Shown: in pieces, positions 1 to 10,991 of the stretch | Layout: each line of letters starts with the position of its first letter | Position numbering within the stretch: position 1 is the first letter of the stretch | Assembly (NCBI RefSeq): GCF_958979055.1 | Contig: NC_084899.1 | Span: 4,685,001 to 4,749,000, forward strand | Origin: Alnus glutinosa | Lineage: Eukaryota; Streptophyta; Magnoliopsida; Fagales; Betulaceae | DNA: 64,000 nucleotides | Reading direction: 5' to 3' | Made by a program: the position numbers and the translations under genes | The notes under the pieces: generated by a model | What the model saw: the letters and a program-made list of their open reading frames with translations, nothing else | Databases searched by the model: none | Told to the model about the DNA's origin: nothing

Positions 1-1109
1 GTGAGCGAATGGGGACGGTCGGGTCTTTCGTTTGGCTGTCTTTTCTTGGACTTACTATACAAATATTCTGACCAACAAAAAAAAACCTTGTACAAATATC
101 TACTTTATATTTTTTTTTTTTTTACTCAAATAAATTGATGGGAGAATTCAATGCTCTGATTGGTTCTTCTTTTCGTAATGCGTTTTGGTTACACGATTTT
201 CGGAACTTTATTCTTATGATTCTTATCCTAAGATTTATCTCATATCTCACATGTGATCCTAAAAGAGACTCTCTAATATACATTGTTTTATTTCAGAATT
301 ATTTATGTGAAATTGACATTAAGTCCTATGAAGTATAACGTTGGAAATCCTTATGTAGTACTTGTGACATGTTTGGTTTGTATTTTTATTTTGTCTTTTT
401 TTTTTTTTTTTTTTTTTTTTGATATTCTCAAAACAAACACATTAATAAATAATTCAAAACACAATTAAAACTTATCTGCCTATGAAGTTGCTGATTTCTG
501 GGTTTTGGTGGTCTTTTTCTGTGAATTTTTTTTGTTGGGTGTTGTTGTATTGTTTACAACTTACCTCGAACCGTTTGAGCTTTAGACTCTGTCTGTGTTG
601 GAGATTCTGTTTTCGTTGTTCTTTCTCTTCTTAGTTTTTTCGGTTTCCTTGGAAGCTAGGCTAGATTTAAATATTTAGGGGTTCTCTAACTCCCGATGGT
701 TTTATCCATCTTAGTGGCCCGTAACTTTTATAGGCTGCATTCTTAATTGATTTTCACCTTCTTGAATTTTCTTTTGGGTTCTGAGGTGGTTGTAGTCTTT
801 CTTGATTAGCTTATTGAGTTGTTAGTTTGTTTTTGTTTTTGTTTTTCTAGTATTTTTTTCATGTAATGTTTATGTATTTTGTTTCAACCATACTCAAAAA
901 GAAAAAAAATAAAAAATAAAAAACGTGGGAATCCTAAGTAGCATTTATGACATGTTTTTTTATTTAAAAAAAAAATTACGTTAATAAACAACTCAAAGCA
1001 TAAAAATAATTTTCACTTTAATGACAAATTAAAACACTCTTCAAATAAAAAAACAAGTGGGAGTAATCATGATAACCAAATTGGAAAGAATAATCATGCC
1101 ACACACCCC
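1..1109. other. Intergenic, no gene seen
   Basis: This AT-rich stretch with long T runs near 111-123 and 399-420 has no supported coding region. A block at about 338-470 resembles a block at about 922-1005: both contain an AACGT..GGAA(A)TCCT start, a GACATG core and a TTAATAAA(T/C)AA(C/T)TCAAA end. They flank about 450 bases of T/G-rich DNA with no recognisable reading frame. The two blocks may be an old duplication or two copies of a short repeat. Confidence 0.5.
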
Positions 1110-1112
1110 TTA

Positions 1113-2211
1113 GGCCATCTCCAGCAGAAGCTTCATTTTAACCAAAAAGTCAAATTTGACTATTTTTAGCACTTTTTCTTCATCCAACAGAATAGCCATT
1201 ATAATTTTTTCCTTAACTTCATCAACAGTGAATAGCCACTACTGGCTATTCACTGTTCATCAGTTATTATATTTTATATTATATTTTTTTCTTTCTCTCA
1301 CCATCTCCTCACTTCAGCCTCTCTCTCTCTCTCTCGCTCACTTCTCCTCTGCAATCCCGCATGTCCCCCCACTTCCCCGCTTATTAGGGTTCGACGAAGA
1401 AGGAAGGAGAAGAATCGGAGAGAAGGAGATCTGAGAAAGGTGGGTCGACCGAGGAGAGGCGCCGATTTTTTCTGGCAAGCAGAGGGGCCGATTGTCGGCG
1501 AGCAGAGGCGCTGATTTCCATCGAGCAGAGGCGCCGATTTCCGTCGAGCAGAGGAGCCGATTTTCGACGAGCAGAGGCACCGATTTCCGTCGAGCAGAGG
1601 CGCCGATTTTCGACGAGCAGAGGCACCGATTTCCGTCGAGCAGAGGCGCCGATTTCCGTCGAGCAGAGGCGCCGATTGCGGGTCGCGGGTCATCGTCCAA
1701 CGGTTGAAGGGTGATTTCCGGCGAAAGGAGATTTTCTGTGGATTCTTCCTTAGTTGGCCGATTTGGTGTGTTCTTTGTAGTGGGTGTGGAATTTCGGTTG
1801 TGTGTGTTGGTTGTGCTGTGAACTTCCGGCAGTGTGTGTGTGTGTGTGAATTTCGGTTGTGTTTGTTGTTGTTTTGGCCGGAAGTTAATTGGGTGTGGAA
1901 TTCTAGTGAACCCACCGGCGAGGAGGAGTGACCGGAGAGTGTTTTGGCCGGAAGTTGATTGGGTGTGAAATTATTTCTGGTGAACCCACCGGTGAGGACT
2001 GAGGAGGAGTGATCCGAGAGAGAGAGAGAGAGGGAGGGAGGAGGGAGAGAAAGAAAATAAAACAATAAAAAAATATTAAAAAAATATTATTTAAAGAAAA
2101 TGAAGTGTGGAATAGAGATTATTGTTGGAGTGATTTTAAGAAAACCAGTGGTTAAAGTAGAGATTGAGGCTTTTTGAATAGCTATTTTAACCATAACTGC
2201 TGGAGATGGCC
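1113..2211. mobile_element. Non-autonomous PIF/Harbinger-type DNA transposon
   Basis: The element starts with GGCCATCTCCAGCAG and ends with its exact reverse complement. It is flanked on both sides by TTA (1110-1112 and 2212-2214), the 3-bp target duplication typical of PIF/Harbinger (Tourist-like) elements. It is about 1.1 kb long and encodes no transposase that I can see. The middle is unusually GC-rich and holds a 23-bp tandem repeat, CT runs and GA runs that look like captured or expanded sequence. Reading frames over the minisatellite on both strands are a by-product of the repeat. Confidence 0.85.
1476..1677. repeat. 23-bp minisatellite inside the Harbinger element
   Basis: About nine tandem units of 23 bases follow the pattern CGAGCAGAGGCGCCGATTT plus CCGT or TCGA. 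Clean units begin at 1499, 1522, 1545, 1568, 1591, 1614, 1637 and 1660, with a degenerate unit at 1476 and a partial one before it. Because 23 is not a multiple of three, three units give a 23-residue peptide repeat in any open frame, which explains the long repetitive ORFs on both strands. Confidence 0.9.
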
Positions 2212-2214
2212 TTA

Positions 2215-3333
2215 CAGCTAGTTCCTATTCAAACATAATTTCGAATCTCATCTACTTAACGAATTGCCCGACAACCTTCCTAGCTAGTTTTATTATGTGG
2301 GGAGCCCATTCTTGTATGTTCAAAGATAGAAATGGGACATTGCTAGGAATGGGATTTGGTGCTGAATTAAGATGAAAAGGACAACCACTTCCGATGATCA
2401 GCTGAAAACGAAGTTTTTGAGTACCAGACCCATTTCTGAGCCGATTGAGATGTTGTGCACCATATTCAACCATCCTCCCAACAAATCCAAACTAACAGCT
2501 AATAAATCTAGGTTTCTTCTACGTGGAAATTAAATGGGCCTATCACACTCCACATCATAGGATTTTATTTTTATTTTATTTTATTTTTTAAACGAAAAAT
2601 TTAAGTATTTCATTGATTAAAGATTACGAGCATAAAGTTTTTACATCACAAAGTATAAAACTCTATAAAATCATAACCAAATATACCAAATCATAGTCAT
2701 AGACACAAACAAAATTCTTACAATAAAGTGTTATCTATGACTTTTATTTTCTGTCAACCATGTACAAAAATAATTAAAGAACAAATTTATTCTGAATAGA
2801 CAAAATTTAAGACAGATAAACGTAGTCAAATATTCTTATGATTAATTTAAATGGGAAGAACAAGGTGGAAATAAAACAAAAGAAAAAAAAAATCTAACAA
2901 AAGGAAAAGTTAAAAAGAGAACAATAAAAAATAAATAAATAAAAAGCCAACTGTCTCAGTTTAGCTTTGAAAATGTGCAAGAAGGACGGAAAATTTCATC
3001 AATGGGAGACAGCTGTCAAACTACTTATTAAATATTATCATAAATAATTAAAGAAAATGCGTTCTTGTATGTGCTTGGTTAATTATAAATTAGTCAAAGA
3101 TTAGGTAACTATATTTTAAAATTTAATTATTTTTAAGCCTTTTTATGTTGCAGTGGCTGTTACTCTAAGTAAAGGGAAACCAGCTGGATACCAACGGTTA
3201 ACCACACAGAATGACGTGAACGTGTTATCTAAATAAATACCGAGACTCAAGTTGTACTACTAAAACACAAAAAATTGAAATATATTAACGCTAACGAGTA
3301 TCCAGTTAATAATATATATAATAACTTGAGCTT
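2215..3333. other. Intergenic, no recognised gene
   Basis: AT-rich DNA. A minus-strand open frame of 73 codons (2252-2473) has ordinary-looking composition but matches no family I know, has no visible splice partners and lies directly beside a transposon end. I leave it uncalled. Confidence 0.4.
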
Positions 3334-3512
3334 GGTGTGTTTGTTTCGTATAAAAAGTTGAATAAAGTTGAATAATATTCAACTTTTTTTCAAAAATAAA
3401 TCATATTTTATTTAACTTTTTCAAATTTTTTCAAATTTTATCTCACAAAGTCAAACCTCGTAATTCGCACAGTATATTCGAATAGTATTCGTATTCAACA
3501 CCCAAACGGACC
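3334..3512. mobile_element. Probable short MITE with weak terminal repeats
   Basis: The left end GGTGTGTTTGTTTCG and the right end read in reverse (GGTCCGTTTGGGTG) are alike, in the style of plant hAT-like MITEs. The inside is AT-rich. An internal part (about 3385-3460) reappears inverted near 50440-50505, including the shared string AAAATTTGATTTATTTTTG, so this is a dispersed family. Confidence 0.5.
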
Positions 3513-5632
3513 ATAAATAACGTTCGAGAACTAAGTAGTTTTAACAACCGCATCTGGCACCGACTCCATGTCCGTTACTAATTTGATTTGATGCTCTCAG
3601 CCACCGATCACCTATGGGATAGAGTAGACATTAGATTCAAAAGCATAGTGGTATGTTACGACTTACTATTCCAGGTGTTTCACATTGTTAAAGTGCAATA
3701 TTAATCGTGTATATATAAGTTTTTGGACTTTTTTTCTTTACAAGTCGGTTTTTACTGGCAAATTTCATATGAGGTTTGTATAATTTATTGATAAGGGTCT
3801 AACCATTTACCCAAAAATGTTAAGACCGTTGAATACTGATTTGATTAAATCCTTAACCCTTGAAATCATAATAATATCCTTATAAAAAAATCCGCTAGAT
3901 ATAAGTGTGATTAATCAAGAACTTAATAAGATAATTGATAATGATTACAAGGCTAGCAATATATTCTATATAGAAGATAATATTATGCAGAGCAGAAGGT
4001 TCTAATTGATTTCTTACGTAAGACCAAACGTGAGCTAATTTAACGTTATCAATTTTCAAAAAAAAAAAAAAAAAAATTAACGTTATCAAATCTTATATAT
4101 TTTAATCTCAGTTATTCGGTATTGCCGGAGAATACTAATAATTATTGTAAAAACACCCATACACCACACCGACCATCAGGTAATCTAAATTCCAAGACCA
4201 CATTATTATATTTTGTTTTCATTTTATGTTTTTTTTTTTTAATTTACGATATAGCTGTAATTTTATATAAAAATATTATTTTCCATTATTTCAGCATATT
4301 CTGTTGATGTTGCATGCTCCATCCACCGTTATAACAAGATAACTCATCAAATATGGTACATTAAAGTTGCGATTAGTTGTAACGTGGATCTACATTTAAT
4401 CTAACAATTTCAAACCGTTCATTGCAACGATTATTAATTTAGAGATTTGCCCCAAAAAAGTTTTATATACTTTTTATATCATGAGAAGTTGGTTGATCAC
4501 ACCGAGCTCTAGAACAGCAATGCCTGCAAGATAAGAAAAAGAAATGTTAAAATGATCCATCGTTTTTCAAGTGGGAGTCATTTCAATGCCTAAATTAGTA
4601 AATGACTTTGAGAATGAAAGTAAGCATGTTTGGCAAGAAAATGAACGCACCTATGGATACAACTCCTCTTAATGGAGAGGTTGAAGAAGACTAGAAGAGA
4701 TTTGGGGCTAACAGAATTCGATTACGTGGCTTCCATTACCTTAATTAGTTCATGCTTTCGTCATTTTTTGTTGTAACAGAATGCCAATAATCCAAGTGGT
4801 AAGGGTTAGGATACTGTGGTTGGCTACAACTCCTCTTGATGCCCCTATGCTTGCTTATTCGTGACAAATTCGGTACGACAACTAGAGACGGAATTGCCAT
4901 TTGGAGTTTGAGGGATAAAACTAAAAATAATAAAATTGGTGGTATAAAATTTAAAGGTTTTTATTTTTTATTTTTTATTTTTTAATGCAAATCACAAAAT
5001 AATTTTTGAGTAATGCTAAATCTATAGTTTATTTATTTATTTTTTATAACTTATTGACACGTGTTATTGTGGGACTGAAAGAGCGTCAGCCATTAAAAGA
5101 AATTAAAATAAAAGAAAATATTTTGTGAATCGGTAATAATTTTCCGCTCATAAAAGAGTTTTGTAGTCTTTCTCTTATTTAAAATAAATAAATGAGCTAT
5201 TTTTGTGATGTTCTCCAGCTCAAAGTAGAGAATTCTTTCGGTCAAACAATCATTCTTACCGCGTGAGTTTCCACCGTGACATAAATTTTAAAAAAAAAAA
5301 GAAAAAAGAAAGAAAGAAAGAGGAGGTTATAAAGCCTTGGCATGTAGAAGTCTTTCATTGTTTTTTTGTCGTTTTATTTTTATTTTTATTTGTGGTTGAC
5401 TTTGAATTCGTGAAATCTTTATGCTTAGTTTCAGAGGCTGAGGGGACCAGGAGAGCTCACGGCACATGGCAAAGCTATTATATTCATCTCTTAATCTTCT
5501 GTAATTAGGGGCATGACATTCGGCGCCTGACTAACGGCTAATATCCCAATCAATCCAGCTATCCACTCTTCTTTTAATATATATAATATATGTCTTCACG
5601 TTTAGACGCCTGGTTTAACAAAAATTTATACT
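3513..5632. other. Intergenic, no gene seen
   Basis: AT-rich DNA with poly-A/T tracts. Near 5009 there is a GAGTAATGCTA start like the outer end of a common plant MITE, but I could not find its partner end. A purine tract of A and AAAG units lies at about 5288-5320. No coding region can be supported. Confidence 0.4.
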
Positions 5633-5809
5633 TGAAAAATGCTTGACATGTCAATATTTTTTTTTTAAATTTGATTCCAACTTAATGTGTTACAATTGTA
5701 TGAGATTATGACAAATTTTTTCAAAATAATAGATCTCATGAAATTATGACATATCATGTTGAAACCAAATTTTTTTTAAAAAAAATGTTTAAATGTCTAG
5801 TATTTCTCA
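5633..5809. mobile_element. Hairpin MITE
   Basis: The two halves of this 177-bp stretch are imperfect reverse complements over about 70 bases each. The left arm runs from GAAAAATGCTTGACATGTCA to ATGAGAT; the right arm, read in reverse, runs from GAGAAATACTAGACATTTAA to CATGAGAT. There is no coding content. Confidence 0.7.
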
Positions 5810-5898
5810 TTATACTTCCCCTCTCTACCATTTTTTTTAAAATTAAAAAAAAAAAAAAAAAACTTTGGTTGGACGGCCATAGGGGGAGCAATATTCGC

Positions 5899-6206
5899 AA
5901 AGGGCCCGTGTGGTAATCTTTCTGCCCCTCCGCTAGCCTTCCTTTTTTTTGCTTTTTCTTTTTTTTTTCAGTTTTCCTCACAAAAATAATTTTAAAATAT
6001 TTAAATTTTTTTTTCTTTTTATATCACATCAATAATTTTTTTTATTATTATTCAAATAAAAAAAATTCACAACAAAACAAAACTTGTTCACTTTTTTATA
6101 AAAAAATATTTATATTATTTTTTATATCACATCAATCATTTTTTATTACTATTTTTTTAAAAAAAAAAAATTATTCTCACCAATGGTTACCAAACGGTCC
6201 ATGATT
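5899..6206. mobile_element. Probable hAT-like MITE
   Basis: The ends GGGCCCGTGTGGTAATC and, in reverse, GGACCGTTTGGTAACCATTGG form an imperfect terminal inverted repeat of the GTTTGG type common in plant hAT-derived MITEs. The interior is AT-rich and has internal repeats of ATATCACATCAAT. Confidence 0.5.
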
Positions 6207-6500
6207 AGTTACTTAAACCATAACTATTATGAACAAATTTAAATTTGTTTTAATCTATTGCTGCAACCATGCTCCTCCAGCCTAGTTCAATCAATCAATC
6301 AATATTTCCTGTTGTAAATTAAACTGACCAAACCGCGTTCAACAAGAAAGCACTGTCTAACTTATCGTATCAATGGAGTAATTTTATATATTTTGCGCCT
6401 CGGCTTGTAGAGCATTTCAGACTGAGTTTTTAGTTATTTTGGCTATTCTTATAATAAATTTGGGTGAAAATCATTTACATTCAACTTGTTATTATTTTAA

Positions 6501-6793
6501 GGTGCGCTTGAAATTACGATTTCATAAATAAAAAATACAATTTTAAATTAAATCACAGAAAATGAATCGTTTAAGAATTGTGTTTTTAAAAAATTACGAT
6601 TTGAAAACGCATAAAATTGTTTTTTCGAATCACAGGTAATGTGTGCTTTTTTAAAAACGAAAAATTTTAAAGGTTAAACTGTAATTTTGCCAATCGCTTA
6701 AATGTATTTTTAAAAATTAAATTTTCAAGTTGCACATTTTAAAATTGCAATCTTTAAATTACACTTTTTAAAATTACAAACCCAAACAGATCT
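6501..6793. mobile_element. hAT-like MITE, copy 1
   Basis: The element begins GGTGCGCTTGAAATTACGATT. Its other end, read in reverse, is GATCTGTTTGGGTTTGTAAT. The interior is full of GATTT/AAAATC words. The same family occurs at 63046-63350 near the other end of the window in inverted orientation, which supports a real mobile element rather than chance composition. Confidence 0.75.
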
Positions 6794-7091
6794 TTAATAA
6801 AAAAAAATAATTGAGCATTGTATACTCACCAAACCGAACATACAATTTAATTTATTATTATTATTATTTTATAAGAGAAGGGTGTTGAATAATAAAGAGG
6901 TTTGGTAGAGGAAAGAAATAGGCATCAATCATCGTACTACGAGATGCGGAAGTGTTGGCCCCGAATGGACGTGACTGTCTTCAAAGCTTCTACCAAACAG
7001 TTATTCTAAAAACTATATATTTACTCGGCTCACAATTATCTTTTTGCTGTGACATAAGCAAAATGTAAATAGGGTGATAATGATAGATTAT

Positions 7092-7750
7092 TGTTGGGTA
7101 ATTATACTTTGAATTATTGAATTAGGCCTCAAGGATGGACCAATACCATGAAAGGGGCAATGCGGAACGGGCCTATCAATCAAAAGAATCCATCGTAGCC
7201 AAAGACTTCTTTAACGTGAAGTGGTAGTGTCAAGCATCCAAGTGAGTGATGCTCGAACACTCGGGTGATCAGTTAGGTATTCGGCATATGTTCAAAAGGG
7301 AAGATTTCCTCATTTATTAAGATCTTTGGCCATTTATTAGACATGAGATTAGCCAGTCTAATCAGGATTGGGTACAGAGGGAATAGCAGCGCCATGCATC
7401 GCTGTTCAGGCCAGTTCATCATACTAATGGTCAAAATACTATACATGACCGCTAATCGTGTCAGATCAAAGTTAAGTTGGTCCTTGCCGGCATTGTGAAG
7501 ATCACACGTGCGAGCTCACAAAAAGAAGGTGGTATAAATAGAAATTATAAAATGGTAACACCTAACTTCTCAGTTGCATTAATTATTATTCTCTTTCCTC
7601 TTCAGAAAAACAGCGACTAACTTAATCATCGGACCCATTTTCCTGTTTTGCAAATTCTTAGTCCATCGGCCCTGCAATCTTTTTCAGGCTCTCACTGTTA
7701 GAAGGACTACCTTACGATCGACATGTCAATGTTCAGAAACTGTGTAAACA
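7092..7750. mobile_element. Solo LTR, probably Ty3/Gypsy (Tat-like)
   Basis: A 659-bp block starts TG, ends CA and is flanked on both sides by the same 5-bp target repeat ATTAT (7087-7091 and 7751-7755). It contains a TATA-type promoter (GGTATAAATAG near 7531), as expected of an LTR. A stretch after it, GACTAACTTAATCATCGGA, resembles the R/U5 part of plant Tat/Ogre-type Gypsy LTRs. There is no internal region or second LTR, so it reads as a fossil left by LTR-LTR recombination. Family assignment is tentative. Age cannot be measured from one LTR, but the intact target repeats argue that it is not very ancient. Confidence 0.85.
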
Positions 7751-7881
7751 ATTATCAAATTTTGATCTTATCTCATAATGAAAGGAATATGTCTTGTATT
7801 TCAAAATCCCCTCAACGTCATATGTAAGCTTGTGGTTGGAAAGAAGCTTAACGAGTTGCCGCCACTTTTTTTTTTTTATTT

Positions 7882-8216
7882 GAAAATTACAAAATCAACT
7901 CATGTGGTATGTCTAATTTACAATTAGCTCCATGTGGTATCAAAATGAATTAGAAAGTTCATGAGGTATGCCAAAAAAAATAATTTACTCCCTACAGTTA
8001 ATTTCATCTACTTAGTTAGCAAATTTCGATAGTGAGATATGTCACGGCCAATAAAATTATGACAAGTGTTATATTTAAGTTAATATCACATTAATGAAAT
8101 GTGACTGTAGAAAGTAAATTATTTTTTTGACATACCTTGTTAACTTTTAAGTTCATTTTGATATTACATTAGGCTTTTTGTAAATCAAGTAAGTCATATT
8201 AACTAATTTTGCACCT
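7882..8216. mobile_element. Long-TIR MITE
   Basis: The outer 85 or so bases at each end are imperfect reverse complements, sharing words such as ATATCAAAATGAA / GTATCAAAATGAA and AAGGTATG / GAGGTATG. The centre is short and AT-rich. Long terminal inverted repeats without coding suit a Mutator-derived MITE, but I could not read a clear target duplication. Confidence 0.7.
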
Positions 8217-10340
8217 TTTCCTTATTTTTTGTGTGTACTAATTGAGGTACTTGACGAGTTTATTCATTAAACTTGGAGGTTGACTCGATTGTTGAAATGA
8301 AGCAGAGGTGGTTGACAATGGCAAGTGGTGGCAGTAGAATTGACATTGACGACACACTGACAATGGTGATAACGGTTAACGATGACATTGGTGATAGTGG
8401 CCGATAAAGGTGACTATGGTGGCCATTAATAGTGGTGATTGTGGTGGCTTGAGAAGGTGGGCGGCTAGGTTGACGAAGGGCTGATAAATTAGTTAGGTAG
8501 GAAGAATGATAGGCAGAGGCAAATCAACTGGCCCCTGCTCTTCCTTTTCATTAAAATAAGATTTTTATAATCAAAAGCAACTTCTGTTATCCTATCAAAA
8601 GTTGTTTTTGATTAAAAATATTATTTTTTTAATAAAAAGGCCGGTTGGGAGCTGGTTGGTTTGCCCGCAACTATCATTTCCCGTTAGGCAGACTATGGGT
8701 TGATAAATTGAGCCAACTATGAGTTGTTAACTGGGCCGACTACGGATCACTTATCTAGGTTGACAATGGACCGATAACCTAGGTCACTATGGGCCACTAA
8801 TTGGGCCAAATTGTGTTGACTTGGGCTGGTGAGAGAATACAATGAAGAGGATGAACGCGCATATAGCAGTATAGCACATGAGAAAGAGTCGAAAGACATG
8901 CATGTGTGGCATATGTGAAATGTGTGCAGACGAGTGCATGGCGTGTGCACAAGGCTGCACGAAATTTGCAACGTACAGTGCGTGAAGTGCGTGGGATGAA
9001 GAACCATACTCTAAACGGCAGATGCGGGGGGCCGGGTGTGTGGAGAGTGGCAGCCCAGAGTCAGAGTAGAGACACAAATAAGGAAATTTGAGGTGGTTTA
9101 TCCTCAGAGACTTAAGTCCACCATTCTAATTCCTTCAAGGGCTACATTTAGATTTTATTGACTTATTGTGGTAATACATTGATAATGTTTATTAATTAAT
9201 CGTATAAAGAGAGAGCTGGAATTGAAGCATGGTAATTAATTAGTTCACCCCATCCCATGGAATGTCCTCATCACTCATGAGTTATATATGCACACTTGGG
9301 ATATTAGAGCAGTCGGAGCACGAGATGCGCACGTTCGATCTGGTGACTTATGTTGTTTGCATGTAAGCTTGACAAATTCCAGAAATGCAGAAAACACCCA
9401 GTTCTGACATGCCAAATGACACCGTTCAAGACTTCATGTAGCCATTTGGACCTTATTACAAGGTTTCACACACCGAAGTCCATCGGTTCCAAATGTAGGC
9501 ATAATAAGGCCCCACTGTCCAGCCTTGCCTCTCCGAGATGAGCTGGTCGTGCCATCTCAAGGGGCAACCTCAACTGCAAGCCACTATGGTCTGTATTGTG
9601 TGTGGCATGCAAGTCCCTTTTGGCTGAATTTGGAGGCCGTCAAACCATTCTAGGTCATGTACGTGGTGGTTCAAACACCCTATTTGGCTGAATATGAGGC
9701 TGGCTGAACAACCCCAAAACTATGAGAGCATTTGACCATCTCTTTGGCTGAATATGGGGGTGGTTTGGGCTTTTAAGGGTAGTTCGGCCACCCCCTCCAA
9801 CCGGTCTAGGGGTGGGTGAATCATCTTATAGCCTCAAAAGTGGTTTGACTACCTCCCTGACCAATTTAAATCACCCACAACATTTTGGCCTTTTTTCATT
9901 TTTTTTAATGTATATATATATATTTATAGACAGTTTATGAAACAAGACACATGTCATAGTATTATTGCTGCTAATGTTGCACATTGACGGTTTCATCTAA
10001 ATTACAAACAAAAGTTCGGAGGAGGGAGTTGTTTGCCACTTATGCTTAATACAAGAAGTTTTAAGCCATTTTTTAAACCTTGTAGGAGTGTATTGCAATC
10101 GATGCGATGACAATGGCTGATTTTGTATTTTTCATTTAAAAATAATAATCTGTTACTTACGCCATTCTGCCCGTAATGTGAGTCTTCTATAGTTCTATTC
10201 ACATTAAAAACATTTTTTTTTTTACCTGTCACATAAACATTATCCTATCAAGAGGCCCAAATATTCTAGAGGAAAAGAATGATACACTCCCTTATTTTAA
10301 CAATGATGGCATTGGCCGCATATGCCGAGCAGTATCTATA
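8217..10340. other. Intergenic with degenerate repeats, no gene seen
   Basis: This stretch contains GGTGAT/GGTGG-rich degenerate repeats (about 8290-8470), a roughly 24-bp tandem array (8691-8807), and a motif TTTGGCTGAAT recurring at 9618, 9683 and 9743 with 60-65 bp spacing beside GGTGGTTCGGCCACCCC-like sequence. Open frames here on both strands look like products of the repeats, not genes. Confidence 0.45.
8691..8807. repeat. About five degenerate 22-24 bp tandem units
   Basis: Successive units start GACTATGGGTTGATAAATTG, AACTATGAGTTGTTAACTGG, GACTACGGATCACTTATC, GACAATGGACCGATAACC and ACTATGGGCCACTAATTG. Each has an (A/G)ACTA(T/C)GG start and a GGGCC- or AGGT-type end. Confidence 0.6.
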
Positions 10341-10505
10341 ATGAGTAATTTTAAAAGTTTTTTTTTGTGTTTCTATAAAAATGATATAACTTTTAAAATC
10401 GCGGATCAGAATCTAATAATGATCTATCACAAATCAAATGGTGATTTTAAAAGCCACATCATTTTTTAAGAAACACAAGAAAGACTTCTAAAATTATTCA
10501 TTTAT
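10341..10505. mobile_element. GAGTAATT-family MITE copy
   Basis: The ends ATGAGTAATTTTAAAAG and, in reverse, ATGAATAATTTTAGAAG are inverted repeats. The inside shares the TGATTTTAAAAGCCACATCATT core with copies in the 17.6-18.1 kb array and at 32071. Non-autonomous, no coding. Confidence 0.7.
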
Positions 10506-10606
10506 AATAGAACATAATGTTTTGCTTGCGAAAAGATCATTGTGATAGGATGTAGCGATAAAGAGAGAACAAAGAAAGAAGTTCTGACAGTCACTGTCAA
10601 AACGTT

Positions 10607-10742
10607 GGGGGCATGTACAAAGATGTCGAACGGGAATTTTATTTCATAATGAACTCAGAAGCATTACATATAACATAGAAACATTACATGCCTACGGAAA
10701 CATCTCAATGAAATAAAATGCGTTTGTTTCTGTGTACATGCC
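10607..10742. mobile_element. Small MITE with GGGCATGTACA ends
   Basis: The left end GGGGCATGTACAAAGATG is matched by the reversed right end AGGGCATGTACACAGAAA. Both are followed by ATTTTATTTCAT in mirrored positions. About 136 bp, without coding. Confidence 0.6.
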
Positions 10743-10991
10743 CTAAACTTTTACAGGGCTCTTGTCCATGCATAGGTCGTTAAACATTTGGGATTATGGT
10801 TTAACCGACCCTCCTAATGGTTAAGTGAAGAATGTAGGGTATCGACTATAGAAACCACTAATCTGCTGTAAGTGTTGTATATATATATACTTGCCTTGCG
10901 ATCCCAGGCATAGCAGTTGACCTCCCTCACTAAGAGCATTGCCCTGATGTACATGTTACTGATTCTTTCAGGCTGTAATTGTGCTTACAAC

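Noticed and set aside
1298-2065. 255-codon minus-strand open frame with a peptide repeat
   Set aside because: It is a translation of the 23-bp minisatellite and purine/pyrimidine runs inside a transposon; the other strand is open in the same place.
2252-2473. 73-codon minus-strand open frame with ordinary composition
   Set aside because: No family resemblance, no splice partners and adjacent to a transposon end; not enough to call a gene.
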